Source of the DNA: Streptomyces sp. Sge12
GTDB taxonomy: Bacteria > Actinomycetota > Actinomycetes > Streptomycetales > Streptomycetaceae
Assembly (NCBI RefSeq): GCF_002080455.1
Contig: NZ_CP020556.1
Location: forward strand, 1-64,000
DNA: 64,000 nt
Direction: 5' to 3'
This document shows, in pieces, positions 52,128 to 59,790 of the stretch; the stretch's first letter is position 1, and each line of letters begins with the position of its first letter. The notes beneath the pieces are model-generated. The model saw nothing but the letters and a program-made list of their open reading frames with translations, did no database searches and was not told the origin of the DNA. Both the position numbers and the translations under genes were made by a program.

Positions 52128-52158
52128 TCTCACCGGGATTTCCTGTACCTCAACTACT
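52128..52158 (-). repeat. Right inverted repeat of the 9.4-kb transposon
   Basis: Complement of 42729-42759, 95 bases upstream of the tnpA start. The inner bases (GAGAACGATCATGA) match the region next to the third element's left end at 59691-59705. Confidence 0.85.
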
Positions 52159-52335
52159 ACCGACGCCAATTGCATCGGATGCGAATAGGCGACACCCGTC
52201 CTGGAAGCTGGCCGGAGACTACATAGAAGCGGTCCGAGCAGGGCCGTTGGCCTCGGAGCCACGGTACCGCTCCTGTTGGCGGACATCTGTGGACCTCACT
52301 CCATCGAGCGATTGAACTGCGAAGACACCCCCGAG

Positions 52336-52370
52336 TCGCATCTGATGCGAAATTCTCGCGTCAGATGCGA
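52336..52370 (+). repeat. 10-bp inverted repeat before the recombinase trio
   Basis: TCGCATCTGA (52336-52345) and TCAGATGCGA (52361-52370) are exact complements with a 15-base spacer containing GCGAAATTCTCGCG. Related GCATCGGATGCGAATA occurs at 52172-52187. The site lies 20 bases before the trio's first gene and may be an operator or a recombinase-binding site. Confidence 0.5.
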
Positions 52371-52390
52371 TAGACGGAGAGTGATGGCGG

Positions 52391-53509
52391 ATGGGTGGGG
52401 ACGGTCTCGTTCCAGGGTCTGCTCGGCTGCACCTGATCGACGGTCTGCCGTTGCTGCGGCCGGACGAGCAGGTCTTCGAGGCGATGATCAAAGGCTGGCG
52501 CAACCAGCAGCTCGCCCGGAACCTCTCGCTGGGATACGTCGATGACCAGGAACGCACGGTCAGAGCCTTTACCCGGCACGCCGACGCGATGCCGTGGCAG
52601 TGGACGCCGCAGCACGTCGACGAGTGGTCGGCCGACCTGCGGGCCGTGCACGGCTGCGTCCGCTCCACCCTGCGCAACTACCAGGGCTCCGTGCGCCAGT
52701 TCTGCGACTTCCTGACCAACCCAGCCTACGGCTGGAGCGACGAGTGCCTGCGGCACTTCGGTACCCATCCGGTCCAGGTGGTCTACGACTGGAACGCTGC
52801 AACGCACGCCGACGAAGCCGAGGGCGAGCCGGAACGACGGGCTTTCACCCGGCCCGAACTGGAAGCGTTCTTCGACCACGCCGACGAGGAAGTGCTGCGT
52901 GTTCGCGGCAAGGGCCGCAAGGGCTGGCTGCCGGCCTTCCGGGATGCCGCCTTGTTCAAGGTCGCGTACGCCTACGGCCTGCGACGCAACGAGACCCGAA
53001 TGCTGGATCTCACCGACTTCGGACGCAATCCGGAGGGCCGGGAGTTCGGTGAGTACGGCACCCTGCTGGTCCGCTATGGCAAGGCCAAGAAGGGGTCGCC
53101 ACCGAAGCGTCGCAGCGTGCTGACCGTCTGGCAGTGGACACCCGGAACGATCGAGGAATGGATCAGCGAGGTGCGTCCCGGGATGCGGCACTCGACCGGC
53201 CGGGCCCTCTGGCCGTCCGAGCGAGGCCCGCGGATCGGGATCCAACGGCTGGACTCCCGCTTCGCCGCCTACCGGGACGCCGTCGGCTTGGACCCCGCGC
53301 TGGAGTTCCACTCGCTACGCAGGTCCTACATCACCCATCTGATCGAGGACGGTCACGACCCGCTGTTCGTCCAACAGCAGGTCGGCCACGACCACGCCTC
53401 CACCACCGCGATCTACACCTGCGTCTCCTCCGACTTCCGCACCCGCTCCCTGCGTCGTGTCCTGGACGCCACCATCGAGGCCGCTCTGCGGCCGGGAAGG
53501 ACCTCCTGA
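52391..53509 (+). CDS. Tyrosine site-specific recombinase, first gene of a trio
   Basis: 372 aa from ATG 52391. Core-binding domain: DDQERTVRAFTRHADAMPW and STLRNYQGSVRQFCDFL. Catalytic domain: Arg in YAYGLRRNETRMLDL, Lys region LLVRYGKAKKG, FHSLRRSYITHLIEDG (HxxR), VGHDHASTTAIYTCVS (His/Trp position and Tyr nucleophile). All catalytic residues are present, so it should be active. Its stop overlaps the next ATG (TGATG), and the third gene follows after 3 bases, giving a tight three-gene operon as in actinomycete recombinase trios. Confidence 0.85.
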   Translation: MGGDGLVPGSARLHLIDGLPLLRPDEQVFEAMIKGWRNQQLARNLSLGYVDDQERTVRAFTRHADAMPWQWTPQHVDEWSADLRAVHGCVRSTLRNYQGSVRQFCDFLTNPAYGWSDECLRHFGTHPVQVVYDWNAATHADEAEGEPERRAFTRPELEAFFDHADEEVLRVRGKGRKGWLPAFRDAALFKVAYAYGLRRNETRMLDLTDFGRNPEGREFGEYGTLLVRYGKAKKGSPPKRRSVLTVWQWTPGTIEEWISEVRPGMRHSTGRALWPSERGPRIGIQRLDSRFAAYRDAVGLDPALEFHSLRRSYITHLIEDGHDPLFVQQQVGHDHASTTAIYTCVSSDFRTRSLRRVLDATIEAALRPGRTS

Positions 53510-53835
53510 TGCCACGCCAGATCAGCTACCGGTGGCGCCTGCGCGAGCTGATGGCCGCCCGCGGCATGTTCACCGTCACCGAACTGATGCCGCACCTGAC
53601 CGAACGCGGCATCACACTGTCCTCCTCCCAGGTCCACCGTCTGGTCTCCGGCACCCCGGAACGCCTGTCCCTGCCGGTGCTGGCCACTCTCTGCGACATC
53701 CTCGACTGCACGCCCACCGACCTGATCACCACCTCGGCCCAGAACCTCCCCGCCCGCCGCGCCGCCGGCGAAGAAGCTCCGATCAACCTGGCCGCCCGCC
53801 GACCCACACGGGTCCGGCTGACGCCCGAGGGGTGA
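53509..53835 (+). CDS. XRE-type helix-turn-helix protein of the trio
   Basis: 108 aa; ATG 53509 overlaps the recombinase stop. Residues 5-75 are a typical Cro/CI-like helix-turn-helix domain (YRWRLRELMAARGMFTVTEL, SSSQVHRLVSGTPERLSLPV, LATLCDILDCTPTDLI). The tail is basic. Located between two recombinase genes, it could regulate the operon or direct the recombinase complex, analogous to a small accessory gene in Tn554-like elements. Confidence 0.85.
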   Translation: MPRQISYRWRLRELMAARGMFTVTELMPHLTERGITLSSSQVHRLVSGTPERLSLPVLATLCDILDCTPTDLITTSAQNLPARRAAGEEAPINLAARRPTRVRLTPEG

Positions 53836-53838
53836 GCG

Positions 53839-55305
53839 GTGACGCCCGAGGAGTACGAGCGGTGGATGATCCGCGACTGCGCACGCTGCGGCCGTCGAGC
53901 CTCGAAATCCGCCGAGTGGTCGGACGGCCCGATCTGCCGAACCTGCTACGACCGCGCGATGCGAGTCCGTGGCCGCTGCCCCTGCTGCGATACCGACCGG
54001 CTACTGCCCGGACGGGACACCGACGGCGCCCCGATCTGCCGCGACTGCGCGGGCATCGTCCGCGACTTCTTCTGCGATCGCTGCGGCTTCGAGGGGCTGC
54101 TGCTCGGTGGACGCCTCTGCGAACACTGCACCCTCGCCGACACGCTCGCCCGCCTCCTCGACGACGGCACTGGCCGTGTCGCCCCGGAGTTGCTGCCGCT
54201 GGTCAAGATCCTGCTGGAGATGGACCGGCCCAAGAGCCGACTCATCTGGCTGCGCAACCCCAACGTCGTCCGACTTCTCCAGGGCCTGGCCACGGGCAAT
54301 ATCCCGCTCTCCCATGACCGGCTGCACCAAGAGGCCCCCTGGCGAACCGTCACTCACCTGCGTGACCTGCTGATGGACTGCGGTGTCCTCCCGCGGGTCG
54401 ACCGGCAGCTCCTGCTCTACCAGCGCTGGCTGACCGAACGGCTCGCCACCATCGAAGACCCCGAACACCGCCAGCTTCTCCGCCACTTCGCCACCTGGCA
54501 CCAGATGCGGCGCCTGCGGACGAAGGCGGAGAAGGGACCGCTGGGACGCTCCCAGACCAACCACACCAAGCAGGAGGTCACCCAGGCCGGTGCCTTCCTC
54601 GCATGGCTCGCCGGCCGAGGTCGTGCGATCGGGCAGTGCCAGCAGGCCGACATCGACGCCTGGCACACCGAGAGCCTGGCCACCCGCCGTCCGTCGCAGT
54701 CATTCCTGCGGTGGTGCATGAAGACCGACAGGATGCCCCGCCTCGCACTGCCGCAGGCGGTCATCACCCAGGACTCGGAACCGCTGCACCAGCACCGCCG
54801 GCTCGCGATCCTCCGCCGGGTCCTCAACGACGACTCCTTGCCCCTGCGGGCCCGGGTCGCCGCCGCGCTCGTTCTCCTCTACGCGCAACCCGTCAGCCGC
54901 ATCGTCCGCCTCACCATCGACGACGTCACCGACGACGAGACCACGGTCACCGTCCGGCTGGGAGACCCGCCGTCCCCGCTGCCGGAGCCCGTCGCCGACC
55001 TGATGCAGGCCTACATCCAGTCCCGGCAACACCTGCCCTACGCCAGCAGCAGGAGCGCACAGTGGCTCTTCCCCGGCCGCCAGCCCGGACAGCCCATGAA
55101 CCCAGTGAGCCTCCAGGTCCACCTCCGAAAGATCGGCGTCCCGCCGCAGCGAGGCAGGGCTTCCGCGATCCGCCAGCTCGTCCTCCAAGCCCCGGCACCC
55201 GTCATCGCAAAGGCGCTGGGTTACCACGACAAGACCGCCACCCGCCTGGTCACCGAAGCCGGAGGGACCTGGAGCCGATACGCCCCCGGCGACCACCGGC
55301 GATGA
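53839..55305 (+). CDS. Zinc-ribbon recombinase-like protein, third gene of the trio
   Basis: 488 aa from GTG 53839. Residues 10-100 contain several Cys pairs (CARCGRRA, CRTCYD, CPCCDTDR, CRDCAG, CDRCGFEG, CEHC), a zinc-binding region. The rest has the tyrosine-recombinase layout (core-binding helices at RLRTKAEKGPLGRSQTNHTK, catalytic-like domain from RRLAILRRVLNDDSLPLRAR), but the catalytic signatures are altered: YAQPVSRIVRL where TGLRxSE is expected and ASAIRQLVLQ in place of HxLRHT. It probably assists the first recombinase without cutting DNA itself. A second copy of its last 70 codons is at 55806. Confidence 0.75.
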   Translation: MTPEEYERWMIRDCARCGRRASKSAEWSDGPICRTCYDRAMRVRGRCPCCDTDRLLPGRDTDGAPICRDCAGIVRDFFCDRCGFEGLLLGGRLCEHCTLADTLARLLDDGTGRVAPELLPLVKILLEMDRPKSRLIWLRNPNVVRLLQGLATGNIPLSHDRLHQEAPWRTVTHLRDLLMDCGVLPRVDRQLLLYQRWLTERLATIEDPEHRQLLRHFATWHQMRRLRTKAEKGPLGRSQTNHTKQEVTQAGAFLAWLAGRGRAIGQCQQADIDAWHTESLATRRPSQSFLRWCMKTDRMPRLALPQAVITQDSEPLHQHRRLAILRRVLNDDSLPLRARVAAALVLLYAQPVSRIVRLTIDDVTDDETTVTVRLGDPPSPLPEPVADLMQAYIQSRQHLPYASSRSAQWLFPGRQPGQPMNPVSLQVHLRKIGVPPQRGRASAIRQLVLQAPAPVIAKALGYHDKTATRLVTEAGGTWSRYAPGDHRR

Positions 55306-55315
55306 AGCGCGGTAC

Positions 55316-55717
55316 TTACGCTGGGTCCGCTGAGCCGCGTTTGTCCTCAACGTGGACGACGTGAAGCTCGGTGCCGTCCCGGTGGCGCTTGGAACGTCCG
55401 AACAGCCCGACAGCGATCTGCGACTGATCCTGAGGCTCATCGGGGCCGACATAGGTAAGGACGTCGTTGTGATGCCCGGTGACGACCCATCCCTCGACGT
55501 CCTTGAGGTCGATCACCCCAAAGTCTCCTGCCGAAGATCCGGCATGCGCCGGGCCGAACTTCTTCAGGAGGTCGGTTGCCTGTTCAGCAAGCTCCCCTTC
55601 CGGAGCGGTCAGCACGACACAAGTGCCATGCTCGAACAGCACCCACGACTTGCGAGGGTCGGCGAGAAGCCGCTGCCAGACGTCTATCAGTATCTCGGTG
55701 TTCACGCCGGTCATCAT
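55316..55717 (-). CDS. Conserved hypothetical protein, 133 aa
   Basis: I start at ATG 55717; a second ATG follows directly and a GTG lies four codons later, so the exact start is open. The sequence ILIDVWQRLLADPRKSWVLF, EHGTCVVLTAPEGELAEQAT and GWVVTGHHNDVLTYVGPDE is like a widespread Streptomyces protein of unknown function that occurs near accessory genes. The compact alpha/beta pattern resembles immunity-type proteins, but I have no motif to prove that. It converges on the recombinase trio (10 bases apart). Confidence 0.6.
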   Translation of the reverse strand: MMTGVNTEILIDVWQRLLADPRKSWVLFEHGTCVVLTAPEGELAEQATDLLKKFGPAHAGSSAGDFGVIDLKDVEGWVVTGHHNDVLTYVGPDEPQDQSQIAVGLFGRSKRHRDGTELHVVHVEDKRGSADPA

Positions 55718-55762
55718 GCCGCAGGGCACCGACACAGGGTGATGATCGGCCGACGGCTACGG

Positions 55763-55799
55763 CGAATACGCGACTCTTGAACATGCGGGCCTACCAGTC
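55763..55799 (+). repeat. 37-bp direct repeat, copy 1
   Basis: Matches 56865-56901 at about 32 of 37 positions (core TGAACATGCGG and CCTACCAGTC). It lies directly left of the recombinase fragment at 55806 and upstream of the minus-strand 55316 gene. Confidence 0.5.
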
Positions 55800-55805
55800 C
55801 CGAGG

Positions 55806-56014
55806 CCGAACCCGGTCAGCCTTCAAGCCCATCTGCGTGAGATCGGCGTCCCGCCGCAGCGCGGCAGGACCTCCGCGATCCGCCAGCTCGTCTCCAGGCC
55901 CCCGCCCCCGTCATCGCGAAGGCACTCGGCTATCACGACAAGACCACCACCCGCCTGGTCACCGAGGCTGGTGGAACCTGGAGCCGATACGCGCCTGGCG
56001 ACCACACACGGTAA
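55806..56014 (+). pseudogene. Second copy of the end of the zinc-ribbon recombinase gene
   Basis: About 209 bases match 55098-55305 at roughly 88%: NPVSLQAHLREIGVPPQRGR, GYHDKTTTRLVTEAGGTWSR and YAPGDH are all encoded, followed by TAA. One base is missing after CAGCTCGTC, which breaks the frame. The fragment is the 3' end of a related trio, left by an earlier insertion or by recombination between two copies. Confidence 0.75.
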
Positions 56015-56058
56015 CTCTCATGTCACCCTGTTGTGTTCCGGCCGGGTCCTCGCGACGC

Positions 56059-56694
56059 TCAAGCAGAATTGAACTGAGTGTGGTCGCCGTTGGTCTCGAA
56101 GAGTTTCAGCGATGCGTGAATGCTCTTCAGGTCAGCGGCAGCACCGCTGAGCTCCAGAGCAACTGCTGCCGTTAGGTTGTCCCTGAGCAGTGGCTGCTGA
56201 ATCTGTTCTACAAGGTCCAGGGCCCGCACTGCCCGAGCATTCTGCTCTGCGTCCTCACGAAGGTCAGCCAGTACCTGAATCATCATCTTTCGCTCCTCTG
56301 CACGATTACGGAAGAAGAAGAACGACAAGACCTGGGAAAGGGCTCCAGCAGCGGTCGTGACCACGGCTAGCACCAGATCATCCGAACGATAGATACCGAC
56401 CAGTATCCCGGCCGCGATGATCACATATCCCAGGACCGCAGCTGCGATGGCGGCGAAGAAGCTAACATCGGCTCGTCGGCCGACCTTGGTGTAGTAGGTC
56501 TCCAGAAGCTGGGAGAGAGCCGCTTGCGCTGGGACTTCTGTCCCCACGGAAGGAACCTCAACTGCTCCTGCTGCAGGAGCACCTGTCTCAGCCTCGGTTC
56601 TGGCCCGCAGACGGGCGATCGCCGCAGTCCAGGCATCACTGCCAGCCGCCGATTTCACAGCAGATGCAGCAGCCGCGATCAACGCAGGATCCAT
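56059..56694 (-). CDS. Two-TM protein resembling TRADD-N-associated membrane domains
   Basis: 211 aa from ATG 56694; the ribosome site is GGGGGAAG. The N-terminal 65 residues are Ala-rich and helical. Residues 70-135 have two membrane helices (SFFAAIAAAVLGYVIIAAGILVGIY and LAVVTTAAGALSQVLSFFFF) joined by a short loop, followed by a charged helix (RNRAEERKMMIQVLADLRED) and a helical tail. The pattern of helix, two TMs with a GALSQxxxFFFF second segment, then NRAEE is like the TRADD-N-associated membrane domain of predicted counter-invader systems, where it is a membrane-acting effector part. That likeness is from memory of the pattern, so it is tentative. Confidence 0.55.
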   Translation of the reverse strand: MDPALIAAAASAVKSAAGSDAWTAAIARLRARTEAETGAPAAGAVEVPSVGTEVPAQAALSQLLETYYTKVGRRADVSFFAAIAAAVLGYVIIAAGILVGIYRSDDLVLAVVTTAAGALSQVLSFFFFRNRAEERKMMIQVLADLREDAEQNARAVRALDLVEQIQQPLLRDNLTAAVALELSGAAADLKSIHASLKLFETNGDHTQFNSA

Positions 56695-56864
56695 CGCTTC
56701 CCCCCGATTTCCAGTCGCGCTGACAGGCTACTGCGCTGAGGCTGATCGCATGGCAGCTTCGAAAAGGCTGCTGCGGCCGGACAAGGCAGATCTTGACGAA
56801 GCCTGACGCCCGATGTTCTGCCTGCGACTGCGCACACAGAGTAAGGGTCATTGCGATTCGCCGG

Positions 56865-56901
56865 AGAACACGCGACACCTGAACATGCGGCCCTACCAGT
56901 C
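56865..56901 (+). repeat. 37-bp direct repeat, copy 2
   Basis: See the copy at 55763-55799. This one lies in the divergent region between the 56059 and 56986 genes and may hold shared promoter or att-like sequence. Confidence 0.5.
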
Positions 56902-56985
56902 TCACACCCGGCTCTGGTGCCGAGGTGGTGCGTTCGGTCGTCCCCCGCAGTGGGGCACTGGCGCTTACCGGGATGTACGGCGCCC

Positions 56986-57576
56986 ATGGCGAGGCATACA
57001 TGGATCGTGGAAGAGAACGGTGAGCGCCCTGGGAGCACGGCCGCCGGCAGGTCGGGGAGCCGGGGCTCCGCCTCTGCTGCACTGGCCGGAGCGCTGATCG
57101 GCGCCCTGTCCGGTCTGGGAGGCAGTGTGCTCGGTTACATAGGCGCTCAGAGCAGCAAAGATGCGACAACGCACGCCAGGCAGGCGGACATCCGAAGAGC
57201 CGCCTACGGCGACCTCGGTCTGCACTCTCACGCCTTCGTAGCCGAGCTCAGCAAGGAAGCGGTCCTTGTAGTCGAAAAAAAGACGCCCGAGGCAGAGCTG
57301 AAGAAGCAATACAACAAAGAGTTCCAGGAAGCTCGGGTCAAGGTCGTCCAGGCCGAGATCACAGCCCGCCTCGTGGCCACCGAGAACACCCGGACCGTGA
57401 TGGACCGTGCGATCACCCACCGTGAACGCTTGACGACCATGATGTCCGAAGCCTCCGTAGAGGGGTTTAGCAAGATCGACGTGATCAAGTTCGGCACAGA
57501 TCTCCTCGATACGCGGGACAAGTACCAACAGGCCATGAACGCCTTCCTGAAGTCGGTGGATGCCGAAGTGATCTGA
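56986..57576 (+). CDS. One-TM, coiled-coil protein, hypothetical
   Basis: 196 aa from ATG 56986; a GTG at 57007 is an alternative and neither has a clear ribosome site. A glycine-rich membrane helix (ALAGALIGALSGLGGSVLGYI) lies at about residues 33-55, and the remaining 140 residues are helical and charged (KKTPEAELKKQYNKEFQEAR, VKVVQAEITARLVATENTRT). Thus a short inner part, one membrane pass and a coiled-coil domain. It is divergent from the two-TM protein at 56059; the pair could be a membrane sensor/effector set. It is followed by the second recombinase-like gene. Confidence 0.6.
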   Translation: MARHTWIVEENGERPGSTAAGRSGSRGSASAALAGALIGALSGLGGSVLGYIGAQSSKDATTHARQADIRRAAYGDLGLHSHAFVAELSKEAVLVVEKKTPEAELKKQYNKEFQEARVKVVQAEITARLVATENTRTVMDRAITHRERLTTMMSEASVEGFSKIDVIKFGTDLLDTRDKYQQAMNAFLKSVDAEVI

Positions 57577-57637
57577 CTGCCGAGTCTGGGCGACCGGGAG
57601 GACTCAGAAGACGACACCAGCCGAGCGTCGGATCCCG

Positions 57638-57652
57638 TACAGGTAACTTGAG
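57638..57652 (+). promoter_or_regulatory. TACAGGTAACTT promoter/operator, second paralog
   Basis: GTACAGGTAACTTGA ends three bases before ATG 57656, with TAACTT as the likely -10 box. Compared with 5016-5030, the first T of the palindrome is changed to G; the rest is the same. Leaderless transcription is likely here too. Confidence 0.55.
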
Positions 57653-57655
57653 CGG

Positions 57656-58531
57656 ATGGAACACGACGTCGCCGCCCTGGTCGAGGAGTGGCTGGCCGGC
57701 CCGAACTCCGAGGCGAACGGCTACTTCGGCTACCAGGCCATCGAGCACTACCGGCCCGCCGTCCTTCACTGGCTCACCGTCGGCTGCGGACTCGACGGCC
57801 GTCCGGACCCCGACCTGTACCTGCAGCCCACCCCCATGGCGCTGCAGAACTGGGCCATCGGCTACGCCGCCGCGGCCCGCTCCCGCGACGCCGCCTGCGG
57901 GGCCGTCCGCTCCTTCTACCGCTGGACGGAGACCGCCACGGCCGCCGGCGGGCCCGGCCTCGTGCCGCCCGGCACCGCCAAGTCGCTCCAGTTCCAGCGC
58001 GGCGGGAACTTCGCCGCCGGCCTGCCCGGCCGCGACCTCCTCACCCCCGACCAGTGCCGCTGGCTCGCCCAGGCCGCCGACCGCTACACCGGCACCCGCC
58101 GCGAAGGCCCCCACCGCGCCCGCGCCCTGATCTACCTCTGCCTCAACCACTACCTCTGGGGGCGCCACCACGACGACGACATACTGCGCCCGGGCCAGAT
58201 CACCGCCATGCGCCTGAGCGGCCGCCACCAAGAGCAGCACCGCACCACCTGGGACGTCCCCCAGAAGAACGCCTCCTCCGAGGCCACCCGCCTCCAGCCC
58301 GTCCACCGCGACGTCGTACGCGCCATCGATCAATACCTCCCCCACCGCGCCACCACACGCCACGACACCGGACACCTCTTCACCACCGTCAACGGCCAGC
58401 CCCTCGAACCCCAGAGCCTCATCCGGATCCTGCGCGCCGTTGCAGTCACCCACCCCGATCTCGAAGAGATCGCCCCCAAGCTGTCCGCCGATGCCGTCAC
58501 GCACTCACCCGCCGCACAGCCAGAGGCCTGA
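57656..58531 (+). CDS. Tyrosine-recombinase-like protein, paralog of 5036
   Basis: 291 aa. It is about 90% identical to the 5036 product, with the same domain layout and the same C-terminal end (LSADAVTHSP, then AAQPEA). Differences are mostly conservative (LWGRHHDDDI for LWARHHEDDI, HPDLEEIAPK for HPDLGEAAPS), so both copies look selected as proteins without the HxxR and Tyr residues. The identity of promoter and gene but not of flanks indicates duplication or separate arrival with a small unit. Possible role: binding to TTACAGGTAACTT sites as regulator. That is inference. Confidence 0.65.
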   Translation: MEHDVAALVEEWLAGPNSEANGYFGYQAIEHYRPAVLHWLTVGCGLDGRPDPDLYLQPTPMALQNWAIGYAAAARSRDAACGAVRSFYRWTETATAAGGPGLVPPGTAKSLQFQRGGNFAAGLPGRDLLTPDQCRWLAQAADRYTGTRREGPHRARALIYLCLNHYLWGRHHDDDILRPGQITAMRLSGRHQEQHRTTWDVPQKNASSEATRLQPVHRDVVRAIDQYLPHRATTRHDTGHLFTTVNGQPLEPQSLIRILRAVAVTHPDLEEIAPKLSADAVTHSPAAQPEA

Positions 58532-58592
58532 CCACGCCTGCTGGAAGGCCGTCGGCCCGGTTCGGCGGGGAGCGAAGGCTCAGGCCCCGGTG

Positions 58593-58685
58593 CTCCCCGG
58601 CGCGTTCGGGCGTCAGCCACGCCGAGGCGTTTCGCGCCGGGGAGTGCCGGGGGAGCGGGGTCCCGGGGGCGGCGAAGCCCCCGGG
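58593..58685 (+). repeat. Paired-hairpin intergenic element, copy 2
   Basis: Stem 1: exact 12-base arms CTCCCCGGCGCG (58593-58604) and CGCGCCGGGGAG (58633-58644). Stem 2: CCCGGGGGC (58662-58670) and GCCCCCGGG (58677-58685) with loop GGCGAA, then TACCACCGGCCC. Copy 1 is at 32381-32480. The GCGAA loop makes very stable hairpins in single-stranded DNA or RNA. Confidence 0.55.
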
Positions 58686-58851
58686 TACCACCGGCCCAAG
58701 CCCAGTCCAGAGTGCGAGCCCGCTGTGGATCGCGCCCCACGCCTCTCGGTATACGAGACCTTAATTCGGCCAAGACATTGCATTGCAGCCTCGGGGGTCG
58801 ATGGGGTGCCGGCGGGGTCACACTGTCAGTGCGGCCCCCTACGCTGAACGC

Positions 58852-59574
58852 ATGGCGAGCAACACCGACGACCGCCCCAAGAACCCCGACTACCTGATCC
58901 GAGCCGTCCAGCGGATCTTCGGTGAGGCGTGCCTGAGGTGCGGGACCGATCGTCCGCGGGCCGTCATGGCTCACATTCGCGACTGGCCGAAGATCCGCGA
59001 GAAGGCCGATAGGCAGATCTGGGGCACGCCCCTGCCGCCGGAAACCGTTGAAAGACTCCGGGAGAAGGGCGTGAAACTGGCCGAGGGCACGGCGCCGGAG
59101 CTGACTCGTGTGACGTACGAGCATCGCTACGGCCTCTTCCACGACCTCGGCAACGTCCTGCCGCTCTGCCCGAACTGCCACGCCCTCTTCGACGGCAAGT
59201 CGTACCCCGAGGTGACCGAGGAAGACATCCGCGCGCTGCGCGACGACGCCGTTCGTCGGCCCGAGGTCCTCACCCGCGTCATCGCCTTCATCCGCGCCGA
59301 ACTGCGCGGCCGACAAGGCCGGTGTACCCACAGGGACGAGAACGGCGCGAAGGAACACACACATCGGACGGACATGATGGCTCTCGGTGCTCCGCTGTTC
59401 TGGGTCGCGAATGGCTACGCAGCCGGCCTGGACCTCGGAGAACCGACGTTCATAGTGGAGTGCGCCAGCAAGACCCAGCACCACCATGCCGCCCTCGACC
59501 AGGGCGTCATCGACCTGTGCCTCGCTCCTCTGCGCAGCTGCACGGAGGCCGCCCGCATTCAGGTTCCCCGCTGA
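58852..59574 (+). CDS. HNH-endonuclease-like protein
   Basis: 240 aa from ATG 58852. No ribosome site is visible, but TACGCT sits six bases before ATG, so a leaderless mRNA is likely. An HNH/His-Me finger is suggested by CLRCGTDRPRAVMAHIRDW, where His is followed 70 residues later by LGNVLPLCPNCHALFDGKSY: CxxC, N-x-LPLCPNCH. A C-terminal region of 90 residues (HTHRTDMMALGAPLFWVANG) has no known domain. Stand-alone HNH proteins of this kind occur in restriction or anti-plasmid contexts, but the exact role is open. Confidence 0.65.
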   Translation: MASNTDDRPKNPDYLIRAVQRIFGEACLRCGTDRPRAVMAHIRDWPKIREKADRQIWGTPLPPETVERLREKGVKLAEGTAPELTRVTYEHRYGLFHDLGNVLPLCPNCHALFDGKSYPEVTEEDIRALRDDAVRRPEVLTRVIAFIRAELRGRQGRCTHRDENGAKEHTHRTDMMALGAPLFWVANGYAAGLDLGEPTFIVECASKTQHHHAALDQGVIDLCLAPLRSCTEAARIQVPR

Positions 59575-59664
59575 CCGGCTGCCGCGCCGACGCTCGCCAG
59601 AGCGTGCCCGCTCGGCTGGAGAAACCTGGTGCCCACCCGCGCGTCCGCCGCCTATACCGGCCTC

Positions 59665-59700
59665 GGGGAACATCGGTACAGCAGTTATCGGTGAGAACGA
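59665..59700 (+). repeat. Left inverted repeat of a third Tn3-type element
   Basis: GGGGAACATCGGTACAGCAG and the following TTATCGGTGAGAACGATCATGA precede tnpA by about 90 bases, as the repeat of the 9.4-kb element precedes its tnpA. The inner part GTGAGAACGATCATGA is shared by both. No right-hand partner is seen in the window. Confidence 0.6.
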
Positions 59701-59790
59701 TCATGATCGTCTAGCACAGTGATCCACTTCGCCGCTGGCGTTCGGTGAAACGCCTCCGGGCCTGGTCCGGGGCTGGGTACGGTCCGGCTC

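Larger units (their letters stand above)
42729..52158 (-). mobile_element. Tn3-family transposon carrying a trypco2/trypsin-STAND-TPR module
   Basis: Bounded by inverted repeats 42729-42759 and 52128-52158 (31 of 31 positions match on AGTAGTTGAGGTACAGGAAA and the following 11 bases). It contains, all on the minus strand, tnpA, trypco2, a trypsin-STAND-TPR gene and a serine recombinase. Length 9.4 kb. Transposase and recombinase frames are complete; the large cargo gene has one 19-base deletion. No target duplication is evident beside the repeats, so the true tips may lie a few bases outside. Confidence 0.8.
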
